DNA from: Pisaster brevispinus
Lineage: Eukaryota > Echinodermata > Asteroidea > Forcipulatida > Asteriidae
NCBI GenBank assembly: GCA_023634235.1
Contig: JAMKCF010000016.1
Location: 7,353,866-7,417,865 of the forward strand
DNA: 64,000 bases
Reading direction: 5' to 3'
Positions 12,476 through 26,500 of the stretch are shown here, piece by piece. Under the pieces are notes generated by a model. It saw nothing but the letters and a program-made list of their open reading frames with translations, had not been told where the DNA came from and did not search any database. Position numbers and translations under genes: made by a program. Position 1 is the stretch's first letter; the number at the start of each line of letters is the position of its first letter.

Positions 12476-15400
12476 GGAGTTTGTTTATGGTCGTATGACC
12501 GGGCTAGAATGAACAAGAGAAAAACAACAAGAATATTTTTTTGGAGGAATTTACCCGTTAGAAACATCTGGGCGGATGTGTCGTAGTGATGTGGATAGGA
12601 ATGATGATGACCTGGCGACCACCTCTTCCCGCCAATTTTGTCCGCCAGTGCAGCGAATTTTTCTCGCTGCAGCTCCACAATTGCAACTTTAATGACCCAC
12701 AGCGGTTAATTTCCACACAAGATCCTGACTTTGAGAGGGCCCAGCAACACACGACCGCGGTTCAAAAACAAAACCCAGCTCGTCGACTTTTAAACACATG
12801 CATATAAACACACACACACACACGCAGTTACGGTGCAGACGAAATGGGGAGAAACGCGCCAAAATTAGAAGTGGAAATTTCGTTGGCAGCACACGGGAGC
12901 AGACGACATCCAGTCCTCACGACGTGCACACAGCAACCATCACGATCACGGTCCGACTGTGATTTATCAAATATTTTGCTTGGGATTCATTGTTAGTGAT
13001 TTGTTTTTGGTGGGCATGTACTACGTATACGATGCGAGTCTACTAAAAAAGGGTAGATAAAAAAAAAAGCCCCAGCATCGTTCGCCTATAGCCGGTGATG
13101 TGACGGGTTCGGGCCTGGCGGCCTAGCAACAGCAGTCAGCGCTTATTGGTTTGTTGGCCTTAATGGCTGTGAAGAGCACGTAAGTCGCATGAATAGAGAT
13201 GAGAAAAAGAGCCAATCAAGTGTCTCTATCACGGGCAATGAAATCAGCGGGTGAAAAAAAAATCGAGATGGATGGAAAACACTGAGAGAGACTGGGCGAA
13301 GGGTACTTGCAGAGGCTCGTGTGCTCCGGGCGTGCATTAGAAAACTCCAACCGAGTCTATGGTCAAGTCAGCGATCTTGTTTGGCCGCGTGCGGGACTCT
13401 GCTCTCCCGTGCCTCTTGTGATGTAAATCGGTGCAGTCTCAATCACCGATGCCGTCCAGCCCTTTCGGTTTTTGTTGTGTGTATTTCTTTATTTCATGTG
13501 TTTTTTCCTAGTCACAAGTCCCTCCTCCACGCAAGTCCGGGATGTAGTGGTAGTCATCAGACTGTGGAATATAGATATCATTTCAGCAACGTTGAAGACC
13601 AACGTCCGGAGGATCCCGTCCCATTGGCGTGCGGGCAACCGTGAGGAAATCCCAAACAGCCCGGTGAGAAGAGAGGGAGATGATTGCCCCGGTTCGCGGT
13701 CATTTCGACGGCACGTGTGCTACGCCGGTACGGAAGGGCCTGCCTCCCCTCCAAAAATGTCATACGATCAATCAATAAATAAAAAAATAATAACAATGGC
13801 GACCTTTTGTAGGCATTATGATCTGACCTTATGACTTGTGTCAACTCAAATACGCTGGCTCGTTCCCAACGCTTGTGCCAAATATAGGCCTGCATGCAAC
13901 GAAAAACCGTATGTAAGACTGTAAGCTGACTCATTTAATTATAAAAGAAATAAAATAATGATTTTTATTCAATAGAGTATACATTACATTACGTTATAAT
14001 GGATATACGTACATTAAAAGCAATATGTTCAGTGTCAGTAATTTCTTTATTGTTGTTGTTGTTTCGACTAGGTGATGGTTTTGGAAAAGTTTCAACACAC
14101 ATTTCCAGATTGAATAAATTGGAACATACAACATTTAGTTAATTGTTGAAAAATAACAAAAATAAAAGTGTCCAAAATTTATTGTTAAATACAAACTCCT
14201 ATAATGAATGGAAACATATACAATATTCTTTCAAATTTTACTGCAACGACAACAAAAAAATGTGATACCCTAAATTTAGCAATTTGAAGTTGGCAAATTC
14301 CACTAATTTCTGCTGCCAGCGATATTAAATTGAAATGCTTCTTCCAGAATGAACAACATGGGAAGGTGAGCGTCAATTGTAACAGAATTGACGTATTAAG
14401 CTTAAAGGCACGGTCCAGGAGCTGTCACTGGACAACAATATGATGACAGTTAGCCATAAAATGGACATAGATGGCGTGTCGTCCGGCACAACACGCTCGC
14501 CCATAGGTGATATCCACCTGGTTTTAAAAAGCACAACAATGGCAGTCGCCAATCGCATACACGAATGAACTACAGACAAAGGCTATCTGTCACAGTTGCC
14601 AAAACAAAGGTATGACATTTGGGTGGAGATAAGAAATGTTCTTATTATATCTTGGGGCGCGCCCTCAACGAAATATCGACAGTCTATGTCAATTAAAAGT
14701 ATCAAAGGTAGACAGCAGCCTTTGTTACAAATTGAAGGGATGAGATTAAAATACGCTGTCAATTAATGTCATTTTTATCCTTTGTCACTGTATGTACAAC
14801 GCGCGTACTCATTTTTACGTCAATTGCGTCAAGTGACCAACAAAGTATTTGGCCATGTAAAAATACTCGCATTGTTATTGAAACAAACTGATTGAACAAG
14901 TACATTTCAGCCTCAAGTGGCTCGTTCCACTTCCTACAAACTCTTAAAGCGGTTAGACAAATTATGTGATTGTCCGGCGATGACGTAAATGTTTTGAGAG
15001 AGCAAATCGGAAAGAGAAGGTATCGAGTGACCACGTGCTCGAATTTCAATGTTAGTACTGTGACATAATCGACTTTATACGCGGCTGTGGGAAGCACATC
15101 CGTTTAGCGTATGTTCAGGTGAAATATAGCCCGTTTTGCATATCATAAATCGCGCAGTCGATCCAAGCCACGGCATTTTCCCCGCGCCTTTCCATGTCAC
15201 GGCCGCTTAACAATCAATTAGGCTCAGCTCAAATCAAAGACTGCACACACAGATCGTCTTAAAGTCTCCATGTTTGCCAATATCCTATCGCGATAAAAAA
15301 TCTGCCGTTTGATTTTGGTCTCCAACCTTTCCGATGATAAAAAAAGAAGAAACAAAATAATAAAAGAGGATAAGATCAGAGCGCGTGTTTCTTACCCGTT

Positions 15401-15654
15401 GACTCAGAATGGGTTTCACGTTACGGCGAGTCCCTTACACTTACTCATTTATTATTATGTTCACTTTACTAATTTACAAACAATCAATTTATCAAGCAAC
15501 GTTATCCGGTAAAAAAATTACCTAAATATTTCAGGATTCTTCACAAGCACGTCCAATGAATTATTTTTATCTTATACCCCGTTAAAAAAAAAAACCCCAA
15601 AACAACAAAAAAAAACGGCCAAGACGGACGCGGTATGGATCCTTGGTAAAATAG

Positions 15655-15815
15655 TAAACATTACTAAAAAAAGGAACAACAAGGACAACAAGAACAAGAA
15701 CAACAAAAAGAACAACGTTATAAACAACAAGAATAAAAACAACAAGAACAACAAAAAAGATCAACAAGAACAGCGGTAATAAAAACAACAACAACAACAA
15801 CAACATAAACAAAGA
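15655..15815. repeat. Interrupted (AAC)n / (AAG)n tract
   Basis: AAC, AAG and AAT triplets run through the region with single-base breaks. The long minus-strand Leu/Phe/Val frames here reflect the repeat. Confidence 0.9.
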
Positions 15816-16629
15816 TAATATCAAGAATATCAAGCACCCAGACTTCAGTGTGCAGTTTAACGTTAACGTTTAAACTGATTGAAACTTCCAGGAATATTTT
15901 GAGGTACCTGTTCCTTGTATTGAGGGGGATGCATATGATGCTTTGCTTTATGCATTATTTTCATTACAAGAACATTGCTGGATATGTAAACATTATTTTG
16001 TGTTTTTATTTGTTTATCTTCAAATACACTGTACACTTCTTGTTTTTCGCTCGACTCAAGATTACAAAATTTAACCAGAGGCATCGAAAAGAAAAATCCA
16101 TACACATAAAAAACTAGCATTAATTGTTTTCCTTACTTCATCCCTCTGCAAAATGTATTCCCAGAGAGTCCCATAGAGGTGAATAAATCCTTGCTTTTAT
16201 GGCACTAAATGTTCTTCGGCGCATGGTAATTTGGTCTCATCCATCAACCAAGCCCGAGTCTCCAAGTCTACACTGACGTCTTATTTATACACGGGCCCTT
16301 TTTTTCTGGCGGTGATTCTCTTTTTTTTCTCTTTTTTTTCTTACTCGACCTCTATCTCTTTTTTCTCTCTCTCTTCGTCTTCTTCTGCTCCGTGTTTCGC
16401 CCGAAATGTGAGCTGCACGCTGAATATTCAGCAAGAGGGGTTGATATCGCGGTAGACCACGCCGGGGCCAACTTCTATGTCCGCGGGTAATACAGAGCGC
16501 GTGGTGAGGACTTAATAATGCGCTCGTCGCAGTGATTTCTCGCTTCGAGTAGGCCCGTAGCCCTGGGACTTTTTTGTCTCCCCCTACTTTCTTTCTCAGA
16601 GATGCTCGATGTATGAAAAGCATTTGACT

Positions 16630-16663
<34 letters not shown>

Positions 16664-17317
16664 TAATAAAAAAGGTGAGTGGTGATGGATCACTATGGGG
16701 AAGAGATCAATTGAAACAGAATATGTGGGCATACACACGAAGCTCCATTGCCTGCTTGGGAGTAGATGCTATAGAGAATATTCATGCCATGAAATGAAAA
16801 GAAAAATAGCTGCAGAAAAAAAGGAGAGAAAGATGAAGTCCGGCGGGGGAGTCGGCGGAGACAGAGGTTGACGAGGTACGGGACGGAGAATGGAAAACAA
16901 TCACGGGGTAATAACATGCAAATCCAACCGGTAAAAAGCTCTCGTATAAAAGGGAGCAGCCTTTATTTCCCCCTTTTTTATTATCATTTTGTTTTGTTTT
17001 GTGTGGTGTTTGATTCGGCTGGATCCTGCCCTGCCGCAGCGGCCTGCCGCGTGCAATCGTTTATCGTCAGCACGTGTGGACATCAACTTGCCCCTGGACA
17101 ACGCTGGCCCAGTATTTATTGAAACTGAAGCAATAAGTTTCTCCCCCATTTTCAAGAACACTGTGATCATAATCCTTTCGTATAATGTGCTATAATAGAT
17201 CCATTTCATCAGGTGTATCAGCGGGTAAAATTTAATACGCCCAGACAAAGGTAGCCCTATGTGTGACGTGAAGTTGCATTAATGGTGCCACGTGTGTCTC
17301 CACCGTGCAAAATAAAA

Positions 17318-17351
17318 CTGAAGACCAGTGGAGTAGTGTTCGAAACGTCGA
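17318..17351 (+). ncRNA. Hammerhead-like motif, degenerate stem II
   Basis: CTGAAGA is followed 14 nt later by GAAACGTCGAG. The two conserved core strands are intact, but the intervening stem (CAGTG..TGTTC) pairs poorly. Confidence 0.35.
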
Positions 17352-17679
17352 GATTACCCCAAACCTCTTTTGGGAGCAGAACGGGCGTACTGTTTGTGGG
17401 AAGAGGTTACCATGATTGTTCAGTTAAATGAATTTTTTTTGTCTATTTTAATTTCTATCATAGTTCGCTTTGACTTAAACTCACCAATTATGAAAGTTGA
17501 AGGTCTGTATTTAAAAAGTTTTCAAAAGCAAAGCGGTGATTACAACCAGTGTGAAGTAGGCCCCCCATTGATTGTCAAAACAAACATTATTTCATTGCAA
17601 TCAACATAGTTTCTTAGTTTTTTTACATTTTGCATTGGAACTTTAAAACCTGCAAACGTTTGAGTTCGTTTTTGGTAAT

Positions 17680-17800
17680 TTGGTTGTTGGGTTGTTTGTT
17701 TGATTGCTTGTGTGTTAGTTTGTTCGTTTGTTGGGGTGTTTGGGGTGTTTGTTTGTTTGTTTGTTTGAAGTTTGTTTGTTTTTGTGTTTGTTTGTCTATA
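17680..17800. repeat. Interrupted (TTTG)n tract
   Basis: TTTG tetranucleotides with GG and single-base interruptions. Similar tracts are at 31261-31352 and 49496-49525. Confidence 0.9.
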
Positions 17801-19159
17801 TTTTTTTTAAATGAAATGTGTGTTCAATTTTGTTGTAGCCTAGGTTTGTTTTTGTGTGTTTTCTTTTCTTCTTTCTTCTTTGAGAAACTTACTACAACCA
17901 CAATAACAATTTATCACGGCTGATACAAACTTTGTCTTTCTCCTTTAAAGCAAACAGTAACAAGCTAATTAGAATATTGGCAAACCCAACTTGTCAGACT
18001 GGACAGTGGAAATTAATTAACCTCTCTTCAATCGTTATTCTTAAAACCCCCAAAACGGACAATGCTAGCACTAGAGTGTTTATCTATGCATTGAAGTGTA
18101 TTATGTCTAGCTTCTGCCTCTTCAATAACAATGGCTGCGGTGAAGCGTATACCCAAGGCATAAAATTGTCCATAATCGGCAGCCTAAAAAATACCCTTAT
18201 TAGTCCCGCACTAACATTGCATTAAGAGTAACTGGCGTATCTAATTTAACCCACCGCGGGTATTTTTAAAACGTTGAAAGCTACCCATGCGCATACCCTG
18301 TTGAGCTGTACACTTAATAAGCAAGAAATGTCCAGGCACGACAAAAAACCCAGGAGATCGCGGTGTTTTAATTAAAGACCGCATTTTGTCAGCCGTGATT
18401 GACATGAACACGGTGCATGCCTTTATTGAAAAAGACTTTTATTTTGTCTAATTAACTGATTGGGACAAGATACTGAAATTACATCTCGGTCGGGGCCTGT
18501 CCATGGTGTAAAATGTCGTGGAGGAAGATACGGCGTGCGCGGGTGATGGTTAAATATTGTCAGGAGTAGATACCAATAAAAAAAACCACGTCATTGCACA
18601 GCGCGCCAGTCGAACGCCCTGCACGGACCACACCAACCATTTGTTTATACGAAACAGGTACCAGTCTATTTTCTGAAACCGCTCATCTGGAGGGACTAGT
18701 CTTTTTTTTTTGAAGTACATCCATCTTAAATGTTGCATGTAATTTAATGGACTGGCAATACTTGGCTTTAATAAGAATTGGCTTTAATGCAGCACACTAA
18801 ACATCCAAAATAGATTACTAAGAAATGACTTCAGTCTAGTGATGATAACACAAACTATTTATAACACTAATTGCCAACGGACTTGGCGGTTTAACAAAAA
18901 TAAAAATGTTTTTATGTTGAATACAAAATATAGGTTGGGCAGCATACGAAAATACTATCCAGTCTATTAAGTCTTTGTTTTGCTTTAACGAGGTAAATAA
19001 ATCAAGCAATAAACATTTTTTATATCAATATCGCTACGACCCAACTGCGCATTTTCTTGAATCAAAACCGTGTATTGTAAGCTATGTTTTCGCAATGACT
19101 TTTAATACAACGCCGTGCTGCATCTTAAATCAGAATGAGCCAGCTTTTACCAGTACCAA

Positions 19160-19370
19160 GAGCTTACTCAAAATGATGCGCCTTTATTCATTCTAAGATA
19201 ATAAGCGCATTAACATTTATGCTAATAAGAGCGTTGTACCTTATCTTGATTCAAAGAGAGAACAGCGAAGCATTACCAATAGGGTACTTTTTATTAAAAG
19301 TCAGCAGTTTGGCGTACATTTTTTTGTGTTATTATATTGTACTTCATATTTATTCAAAGAGAGTAATCGA
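19160..19370 (+). repeat. Second copy of the ttgtaccttatcttgattc repeat
   Basis: The shared 24-bp word is at 19234-19257 and a diverged form (ttgtacttcatatttattcaaag) follows near 19338. It lies just before the 130-bp tandem repeat. Confidence 0.65.
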
Positions 19371-19536
19371 CCCTGTAGCAACAGTAAATCTTCACCCTTT
19401 TTTAAAGACAGTTGCACTTGAGTACAAATGGGCAATGATATTAATATTCAATCGATCTACATTTTTACGTTCCATGACTCATTGTCTCATATATCAACCG
19501 TCTTCATTTAGAGCGGGACTTGCGTTACGATATCAA

Positions 19537-19897
19537 TGACATGCCGAGCTATTATCGTTTGCATACGGGATCGGTGTTTAAGGCAATTAAAAGCGGGCGA
19601 ATTGGGCTAGAGGTTACGGCAAGAGTGTTTACAAGACACAACCTTTAACTCATGCCACAATAATAGTGACATGCTGGGATGTTATCTTTTGCATACGGGA
19701 TCGGTGTTTGAGGCAATTAAAAGCGGAAGAATTGGGCTAGAGGTTACGGTGAGAGTGTTTACAAGACACAACCTTTAACTCATGACACAATAATAGTGAC
19801 ATGCTGGGATGTTATCTTTTGCATACGGGATCGGTGTTTATGTCAATTAATCAAGGGAATTGGGCTAGAGGTTACGGTGGGGTGTTCAAAGATACAA
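19537..19897. repeat. 130-bp tandem repeat, about 2.7 copies
   Basis: The phrase gcatacgggatcggtgttt starts at 19561, 19691 and 19821, giving an exact 130-bp period twice. The units also share aattgggctagaggttacgg, gtgtttacaagacacaacct and catgctgggatgttatc. The last unit is shortened and diverged. Confidence 0.95.
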
Positions 19898-20199
19898 CTT
19901 TTTTTACTTTGGCAAAGAGTAAACCTTATATTAAAGTCTATATACCGTTCTCATCCCATCTGATGGAATAGTTCTACTATGGTACACAGTATATCGATTC
20001 GACCCTACGGGTATTTAAAGGCAAAGTATACCTTCGGTGTTCGGACCCGTTCGATGGTTTTAATCCTACAACAAATGTATATACGATAAAACTAACTTGT
20101 GAAAACTTCATTTCAAAAGGTGGTAGCGTTTTTGAGATATCACTGAATATCCGGAGCGATTATGTCCGCGCAGGAAGAGTATATACTCCGTAACTTGGA

Positions 20200-20410
20200 T
20201 ACACAATCTGGGAAACGTTTCTGCATGAAACGTTTCTCAGATTGACAATTCTTTGAATCCCTTTCTCAAAAACCACATTCCTTTAACAGGGATTTGTTTC
20301 TCAGCATGTTGTACATTACCACCAGGTGCAGTGCTACTTAGCAAGTGAGAGTTTATGGTCGTTACTATTTTTTGGAGTATTTACCTCCATTTAAACATAT
20401 TTTACAGGAG
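20200..20410 (+). repeat. Dispersed hairpin-containing repeat, copy 2 (3' part)
   Basis: It carries an 18-bp hairpin, 20204-20221 with 20227-20244 (one mismatch, loop TGCAT), followed by gcagtgctacttagcaag, gtttatggtcg and ttttttggagtatttacc as in the other copies. Confidence 0.75.
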
Positions 20411-21299
20411 CACTTAGGGTGAGTTGGTGTAGAAAACAAATAATTCTTCGGATGCAACCAATCTGTTGAGTATAAAACCTTCATTTAGATTCTGTATTTC
20501 GATTTGGAATTGCCAAATAAACAAACAATAAATAATAATAATACTAATGAATGTGACACTATGAATTTATTTTTGACTTTCCCGGGTTTTTTTTTTTTTT
20601 TTTTTTTACAATTTGTTTGCAAATAATTAGGAAACTTTTTTATTCCGGGTCAAAGGTTAAGTGCAAAATAGTAATAACAAACAAACAAAGTAGCAACATT
20701 TTTGGTATGATTTTCTTTAAAACGTGAGTAACAAAAAACCGGGAAAGCCCACAAGTTTTGGCGTTGTTAGATATATTTTGTTAAAGTGTGCGATTTGTTA
20801 CAATTGTAACCCTAAACGTATTGAACAAATTAAAACAAATCAAAACAATGCAACCAGTCCCAATGTATCGATTGTTATCCACATGTCATGACAACTGTCA
20901 AACGGAAGGAAAAAAACCCCACAAATCACTTCCTAAAAAAAAATCAGAGAGCGGGGGGATTTTGTTCTCACATATTTCATTCCATGACGCATAATTTTGC
21001 ATCTCAATATTTCCGTCGTTGCCTGACTCCGTTCCAACCCCCTGCTCCATTAATCACCGATGTATGCCGCTTCTAAAAAAAAAAGAAAAACCACAAAGTG
21101 CATCCCTTGAGTCAAGGTTGTCCATCTCTAATATCAGTCTGACCTCTCTCCTTGTTAATTTAGTCCTTTCTTATGCCGTCAGGTCCTTGATTGAGATGGA
21201 TTTTGTGACCTACGAGATGTTCAACAAGTGCTAAATGATGTGACCCGACTACTCTTTTTTTTTTTTTTTTTAATGCTATCTTATTTTTCCTTGCCATCG

Positions 21300-21620
21300 C
21301 TATTACAGTCCTATCTATAGGGGGAAGCTTTCAGAGCTGCGTGGTGATGCCACGCGATAGTCGCCAAGCGAGCCATTTCGCGCGCGATACCAACACACAT
21401 ACACACACATCCACGCAAACACGAGCGATGGTGACTCCACCGCGCTAATTAAGACTTCGTCCCCCGTACCTGGGAACCTCGGGCCCGATCGAAGCTAATT
21501 GATCTGCGGTCAAAATTAAAGCAGAATCACGCGCCCGGGTTATTAAAATCGCGGCAGTGTGGGTGTGCCGACTTCGGCAAACTCTGGCCGTGATTCTCGA
21601 CCCAAGATGGGCTGGGATCA
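21300..21620. promoter_or_regulatory. Candidate regulatory block, CpG-containing and repeat-poor
   Basis: Non-repetitive sequence with many CpGs (ttcgcgcgcgatacc, cgggcccgatcg) and several TAAT words (gcgctaattaag, gaagctaattgatc). It lies in the large Erg intron. It is a candidate enhancer by composition only. Confidence 0.3.
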
Positions 21621-22218
21621 CGTTTGCTCACACCATTCTTACAAGCCCTAACAGCATTGTCAATTACCATTGTTGAGTTATCATATTTTTTTTTAAAGAT
21701 GACTTAAATGCAGGAGGTGCATCTTTAAAGTGAATGCACCCTTAAAAGCAAAGGTTACCAGCCACCCTAAAGAGTCACCCACATCTAGACATGATAGCTT
21801 TATAATAAAAATTAAAAAGGGAATAAAAAATGAGTACAATATTATGTTCTGCTTGACAACGCATTCATAAAGCGTCTATTTATCTACTTGGAATCACAAA
21901 GCAATGATGTATTGACGCGCATTTTGTCCCCTAGGTACAATCATCTTTAATAACAAAATGAGCTCCTTAAATCACAGAGCTGCATTCCTGGATGAACAGG
22001 CCACAACGACCTATGACGTTATTAAGAATAATTTTCAGCGACGAAACTAGGGTAAATTTTTTTAACGTGTGCACCATTTTTTTTTTTTCTGTTCTAGGGG
22101 GCACTCTACTGGCCAATTAAAAACTGCAGTTTCCGTTTTTAATTGTCAGCACTCTTGAAATGTCAAAATTTACTTGTTGTTATATGATAATCTAATGTGA
22201 AGGTTCAAAATGAATACA

Positions 22219-22224
22219 GCAGCT

Positions 22225-22269
<45 letters not shown>
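22219..22269. repeat. (CAG)n trinucleotide repeat, about 15 pure units
   Basis: Pure CAG from about 22225, preceded by one interrupted unit (cagcagcta). It lies in the large intron with no sign of coding. Confidence 0.95.
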
Positions 22270-22272
<3 letters not shown>

Positions 22273-25000
22273 TAAACAACAAGAATAAACAGGAGGAAAA
22301 CACACCAAACATGGAATTAAACTATATTTTGTGTTCTTTACGCCTTTGAGAGACTGCCGTGTGTTATCGTTGTTTAGGTGGGGAGACATCGCGTATTCAA
22401 ATCCTCTAGATTTCAATAAAAACATTTCATAATCAGCGTGTGTCTTAAATTTATATTTCTATCTCCACGAACTGTATAACAGCATGGCGATTGTAACTAC
22501 ATGAACAGTATTCTCAGCGAAACAAACAACATGAGCTTTAATTAAAAGTAATAATAAACAAATGTTAATTTGCTTTTTCATTTATTACCAAAAGCGGTAT
22601 ATATAGAATATTTTTAAGACAAATGCCACATAGGGGAAAACCTGTATTTTCTTTCTTCTTCTGATTGTTAAACAACGATGGATTATCTATCGCGTTTAAC
22701 GCACACTTGCCATTAATTTGTTTTAAAATACTTGTGTAATTTACAACCAAGGTCAAGAAATGTCTCCTTGATAAAAAACAAAACCAACCAGAAACTACGG
22801 TAACTGTATACGTTCCGCAAACCCAGTACAACATCTTCACTAACCAATTTAACAGTATTGCAATCTTTGTCAAACGTGTAATTAATTAAATTTGAATTGG
22901 TAAAGGTATTAGGAAAGAAGACGAAGAAGAAAAAAAAACCTGAAGTGGTCAACGGATATCAAGATACACTTAAGGTACTTGCCACGTAATCTTTACAGCC
23001 GGAGAAATTTATCATTGAATATTTAAGGGTCACCGGAGTTAAAATGGCAGGCACGAGCCCAACTTATTGAATCGGACAAAGAGTCGGTCGTGAAAAAAAC
23101 ACCCAGAATCGAAGCGAATGTTTTCTCAGCAAACGTGAAGGTGGGCTGAGTAAGACGTCGCGTAAAAAGGTAGACTGTAGTGGATGACGGGGTTGGTTGG
23201 CGATCATGCATGCACACAGGGACACGGCCATGTTTGACTTGACTCGGTCGGTCGCACTGCTCTCGATGGCACGGCCAAACGGAAAACGCAATGGAGGAAA
23301 ACTCGCCGGCTCGAGCACATCCTCGGCCGTCGCTACGAAGCCCGCTCTTGAATTGGAACGGAAAGAGCGGACAAAGTGGAGCGGCAGGAAGCGCACGCGG
23401 GCAAAAAAAATGGCGTGGAAATCGATCTTGTCAACCAGCTTCCTTCCGAGGCTTTTCAGTCGCTTGGTGATCGAGTGGGGGCAGTTCTCAGTAGCTTGGG
23501 GTTGGGCCTAGTTTTCTGCCTTCTCCGTGTGTTTAATATGGGTTTTAAAAAAAAAGATGGTGATGGGGGCGGGGCTACCCGTTACGGTGAAAATATCTGG
23601 AAGGAAAATGGAGGGGGGAAATCAGCCTTGTCACTTTCCTTCCCTGTACTGTTTACATTGATACTAGATGATTAATTGCATATAAGGTGCAAGCGTTAGT
23701 CTAAGACGCAAGGGTTTGACTGATGGAAAAGTAGGTATCCTAACTACACATAACGCATGGCTTCCCCCACTTTTCTTAACCCTCCACACTCTTTGTATTC
23801 CGTTAAGTCGTGTTTTGCCCTTTCGAGAGCATTACTAGCATCCGGGATCTTTACGAATTTGTAACACTTTTGAAACGCACCTCGCGGGGCAAAATTCAAA
23901 CCGAGCAAACTTCATTTTAATATTCAATCTGCACCAGTCGATATTATTTGCTGTTCAAATCTCCAACCGAATGGAAGCAAACATCACAGTGGTCTATTTT
24001 GATACACAGTGAGATCCCATTTTAAGATTTTAAGTCGTATTGCGGGGGAAAGATGAATGTGTGTGTGTGTGTGTGGTTTTTTTCTTCCTTTTTTCGAAAT
24101 AGATGGGTTTCATTTTGCATCCCGATCGCTTTGATTTTGAGCACTAATGGTGCGTCGTAGCCGTAATGATGCCGGCGAGTAATGGATGTCCTTACGTTGA
24201 TTGATAACCAGTGCAAACTGCCTGTGCAATATAAAGAATCCAGTCGTTCTTTTTTGTTGCCCACGAAAATACCAACATCTGAATATAAGAAAAAAAAAAA
24301 AAAAAAAAAAAGGAACAAGATTCGACTTCCGAATCGTGCACCCATTCCAACTCTCCCAGCTTAGAATTCACAAACCTAAACAAAAAAATTGCTTTATGCA
24401 AAAGTGGTTGTAAAAACTAGACATTTGTATCAGGTTGACTTTTCGCTGGTGGCCTGTTCCCGCTGAGCATGTTTTGTATGCGCTTAGCTCGTTTGTGCGC
24501 GCCAAGATGCCTTTGGTGCGGTGTGAAAATTTCAAGCTAACAAAGTCCATCTGATTCTATACCACAACCAATTCAATCAATACATTATGAAAATGAAACG
24601 CCATCTTAAAGATGATTTGATTTCAACAAGAATGATTTTACGAGGTGTTCAAAGTGAAACGCAATCGGGTGGATATGTGAAGGAAAATATTCTTAGGGTG
24701 TTTGAACATCTCCGTCAATCCAACATTAAAAAAAAGGTAATAATAATGCCGTTTTCAGAAAACCCTTAAAAACCTTATTCGCAGAAAAGGTATCGTCTGA
24801 CAGGGAGAGGAAGGCAGGCCTTTAGAGAAAGTAGATGAGAGTGTGCTTGCGGAAGAAGAAGGTAAAGTTCTCTAGTGTTTACTCGAGTGAAACAAGGGCT
24901 GGATGCAAAGAGATAGAGAGAGGGAGGCTGGAGGAGTAGACACGGCGGATGGACCCTTGAAACCAAACTGGGAAGATGACGAAGACAAAAAATGATGATG

Positions 25001-25004
<4 letters not shown>

Positions 25005-25032
<28 letters not shown>
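25005..25032. repeat. (GA)n tract
   Basis: GA dinucleotides with one gc break, within a generally purine-rich stretch from about 24820 to 25220. Confidence 0.9.
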
Positions 25033-26500
25033 GGAAAAAAGACGCTGATTTCCAGACGAGAAGAGACAAAGAGACTACTATACGGCAGTTAATGAAGGAG
25101 ACCCAGGATGATGTTACAGAGGAACAAGTGAGAGGATAGTGAAGAGGAGGTGAGGACGGAGATAAAAATGGGGGTGGGGGGAAGGGACCAAAGATACCGA
25201 TAAAGGTGTGGACGGGAAGGTGGTAAAAGGAATATGATGGGACGGACTCGCTTTAAACCGCGGACGATTCAATCTTCATGAAGCCTACGAGGGGTGACAA
25301 AATACTCTGGCCTCATTATTGTCGTTCAGTTTGTACTTGATTCGAGTCCTAACCCAACCGGATCTTCGTAAACACATGCTGGAACAAATCAAGTACTTGT
25401 TATCACCACAAGTTCGTACTTAAGAAGGAAATGACTTAGATAACATGGGACATTAGCAACTTTTGGAACTTTCTTCACGGTCAATATTAGCAGTGCATTA
25501 TGGGTAGTATTGGTATAGGGGAAAGCATCCGTGCGCATGCCCAGAGACCTGTCAACTGCTTGGTTGTTCATCATCCCACGAGGATGAAGAGCGGTCTCCT
25601 CACCGGACGGTGGGCAGCTTAATCCCCGCTATTGAACGGCCACGTGCCCAGCTAAAATACGGTAACCGCTCGCGTGCGGAATCGCTCCCCTACGGGTTAA
25701 TAAAACTTTGGCGTGCCAGTGCCCGCCGTGTACTCAAGCGCAAGGTGCGCGTGCAACAGATAGTCATTTTGGGGGGCAATAATGAACAAGCTGCGTGGAG
25801 CAGTATTGACGAACAAGATTGTTGGGTGATTAAAGCAAAGGGGGGTGTCATACAAAACCGAGGCCAGAGAATGGGTTCCTGGCCGTGCTAGTAATGGGAG
25901 GAGACGCGTGCGTGAAACGGCGGACCCGTGAATGGAGGGTCGTGTGCCGCGTCAAAAGTTCCGAGCTCCGGTGGATTTAGTGTGGTCTGAACTGTATTGT
26001 TATTGGACACTGTATTAAAAAGTGTATAGTCCGGGCTAGCCAAAGGGAAAGATTATCTCTTAGGATAGCAATACCGCAGTTATTGTGAAGATGCATGTAC
26101 GACATCGATACACGGATATGAATAATATAAAAATGCTATACCCATTTTGGCTAAAGCATGTTATGTTAGTAAGTCGTTTACTTCTGTCGTGTATTTTGTA
26201 GATCAATTCGTACAATTAAATAAGACTATGTTTCTTTGTTCGAATTTGGGTTTGCCTTTTGAGCTCAGTTTTCCAAAGTTAAAGATCAAAGTTGTCGAAA
26301 GGCTTAGCTTTTCCTAATTCGGTCGGAGTGTGGATCTGAACTTGGTGTAATGTTTCAGGGGTAGAGGTTCTTAGAATTTGAGCTAGTGAGGAGTTCAGGT
26401 CATCAGGTCTCGTTCTCCTGACCTGGAATAAACTTTGGATTGTTGTATCCATCTTATTAATCAAATAAATACATTTATAAATCACATAACAGTATTAGTG

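Noticed and set aside
14759..15097. 112-codon minus-strand frame
   Set aside because: It lies in sequence that begins like the short inverted-repeat elements (ttaaaggcacggtcc) and has no recognisable domain.
23197..23675. Plus-strand frames of about 100 codons, basic and GC-rich
   Set aside because: No domain, no good splice signals, and overlapping open frames on both strands suggest composition rather than coding.
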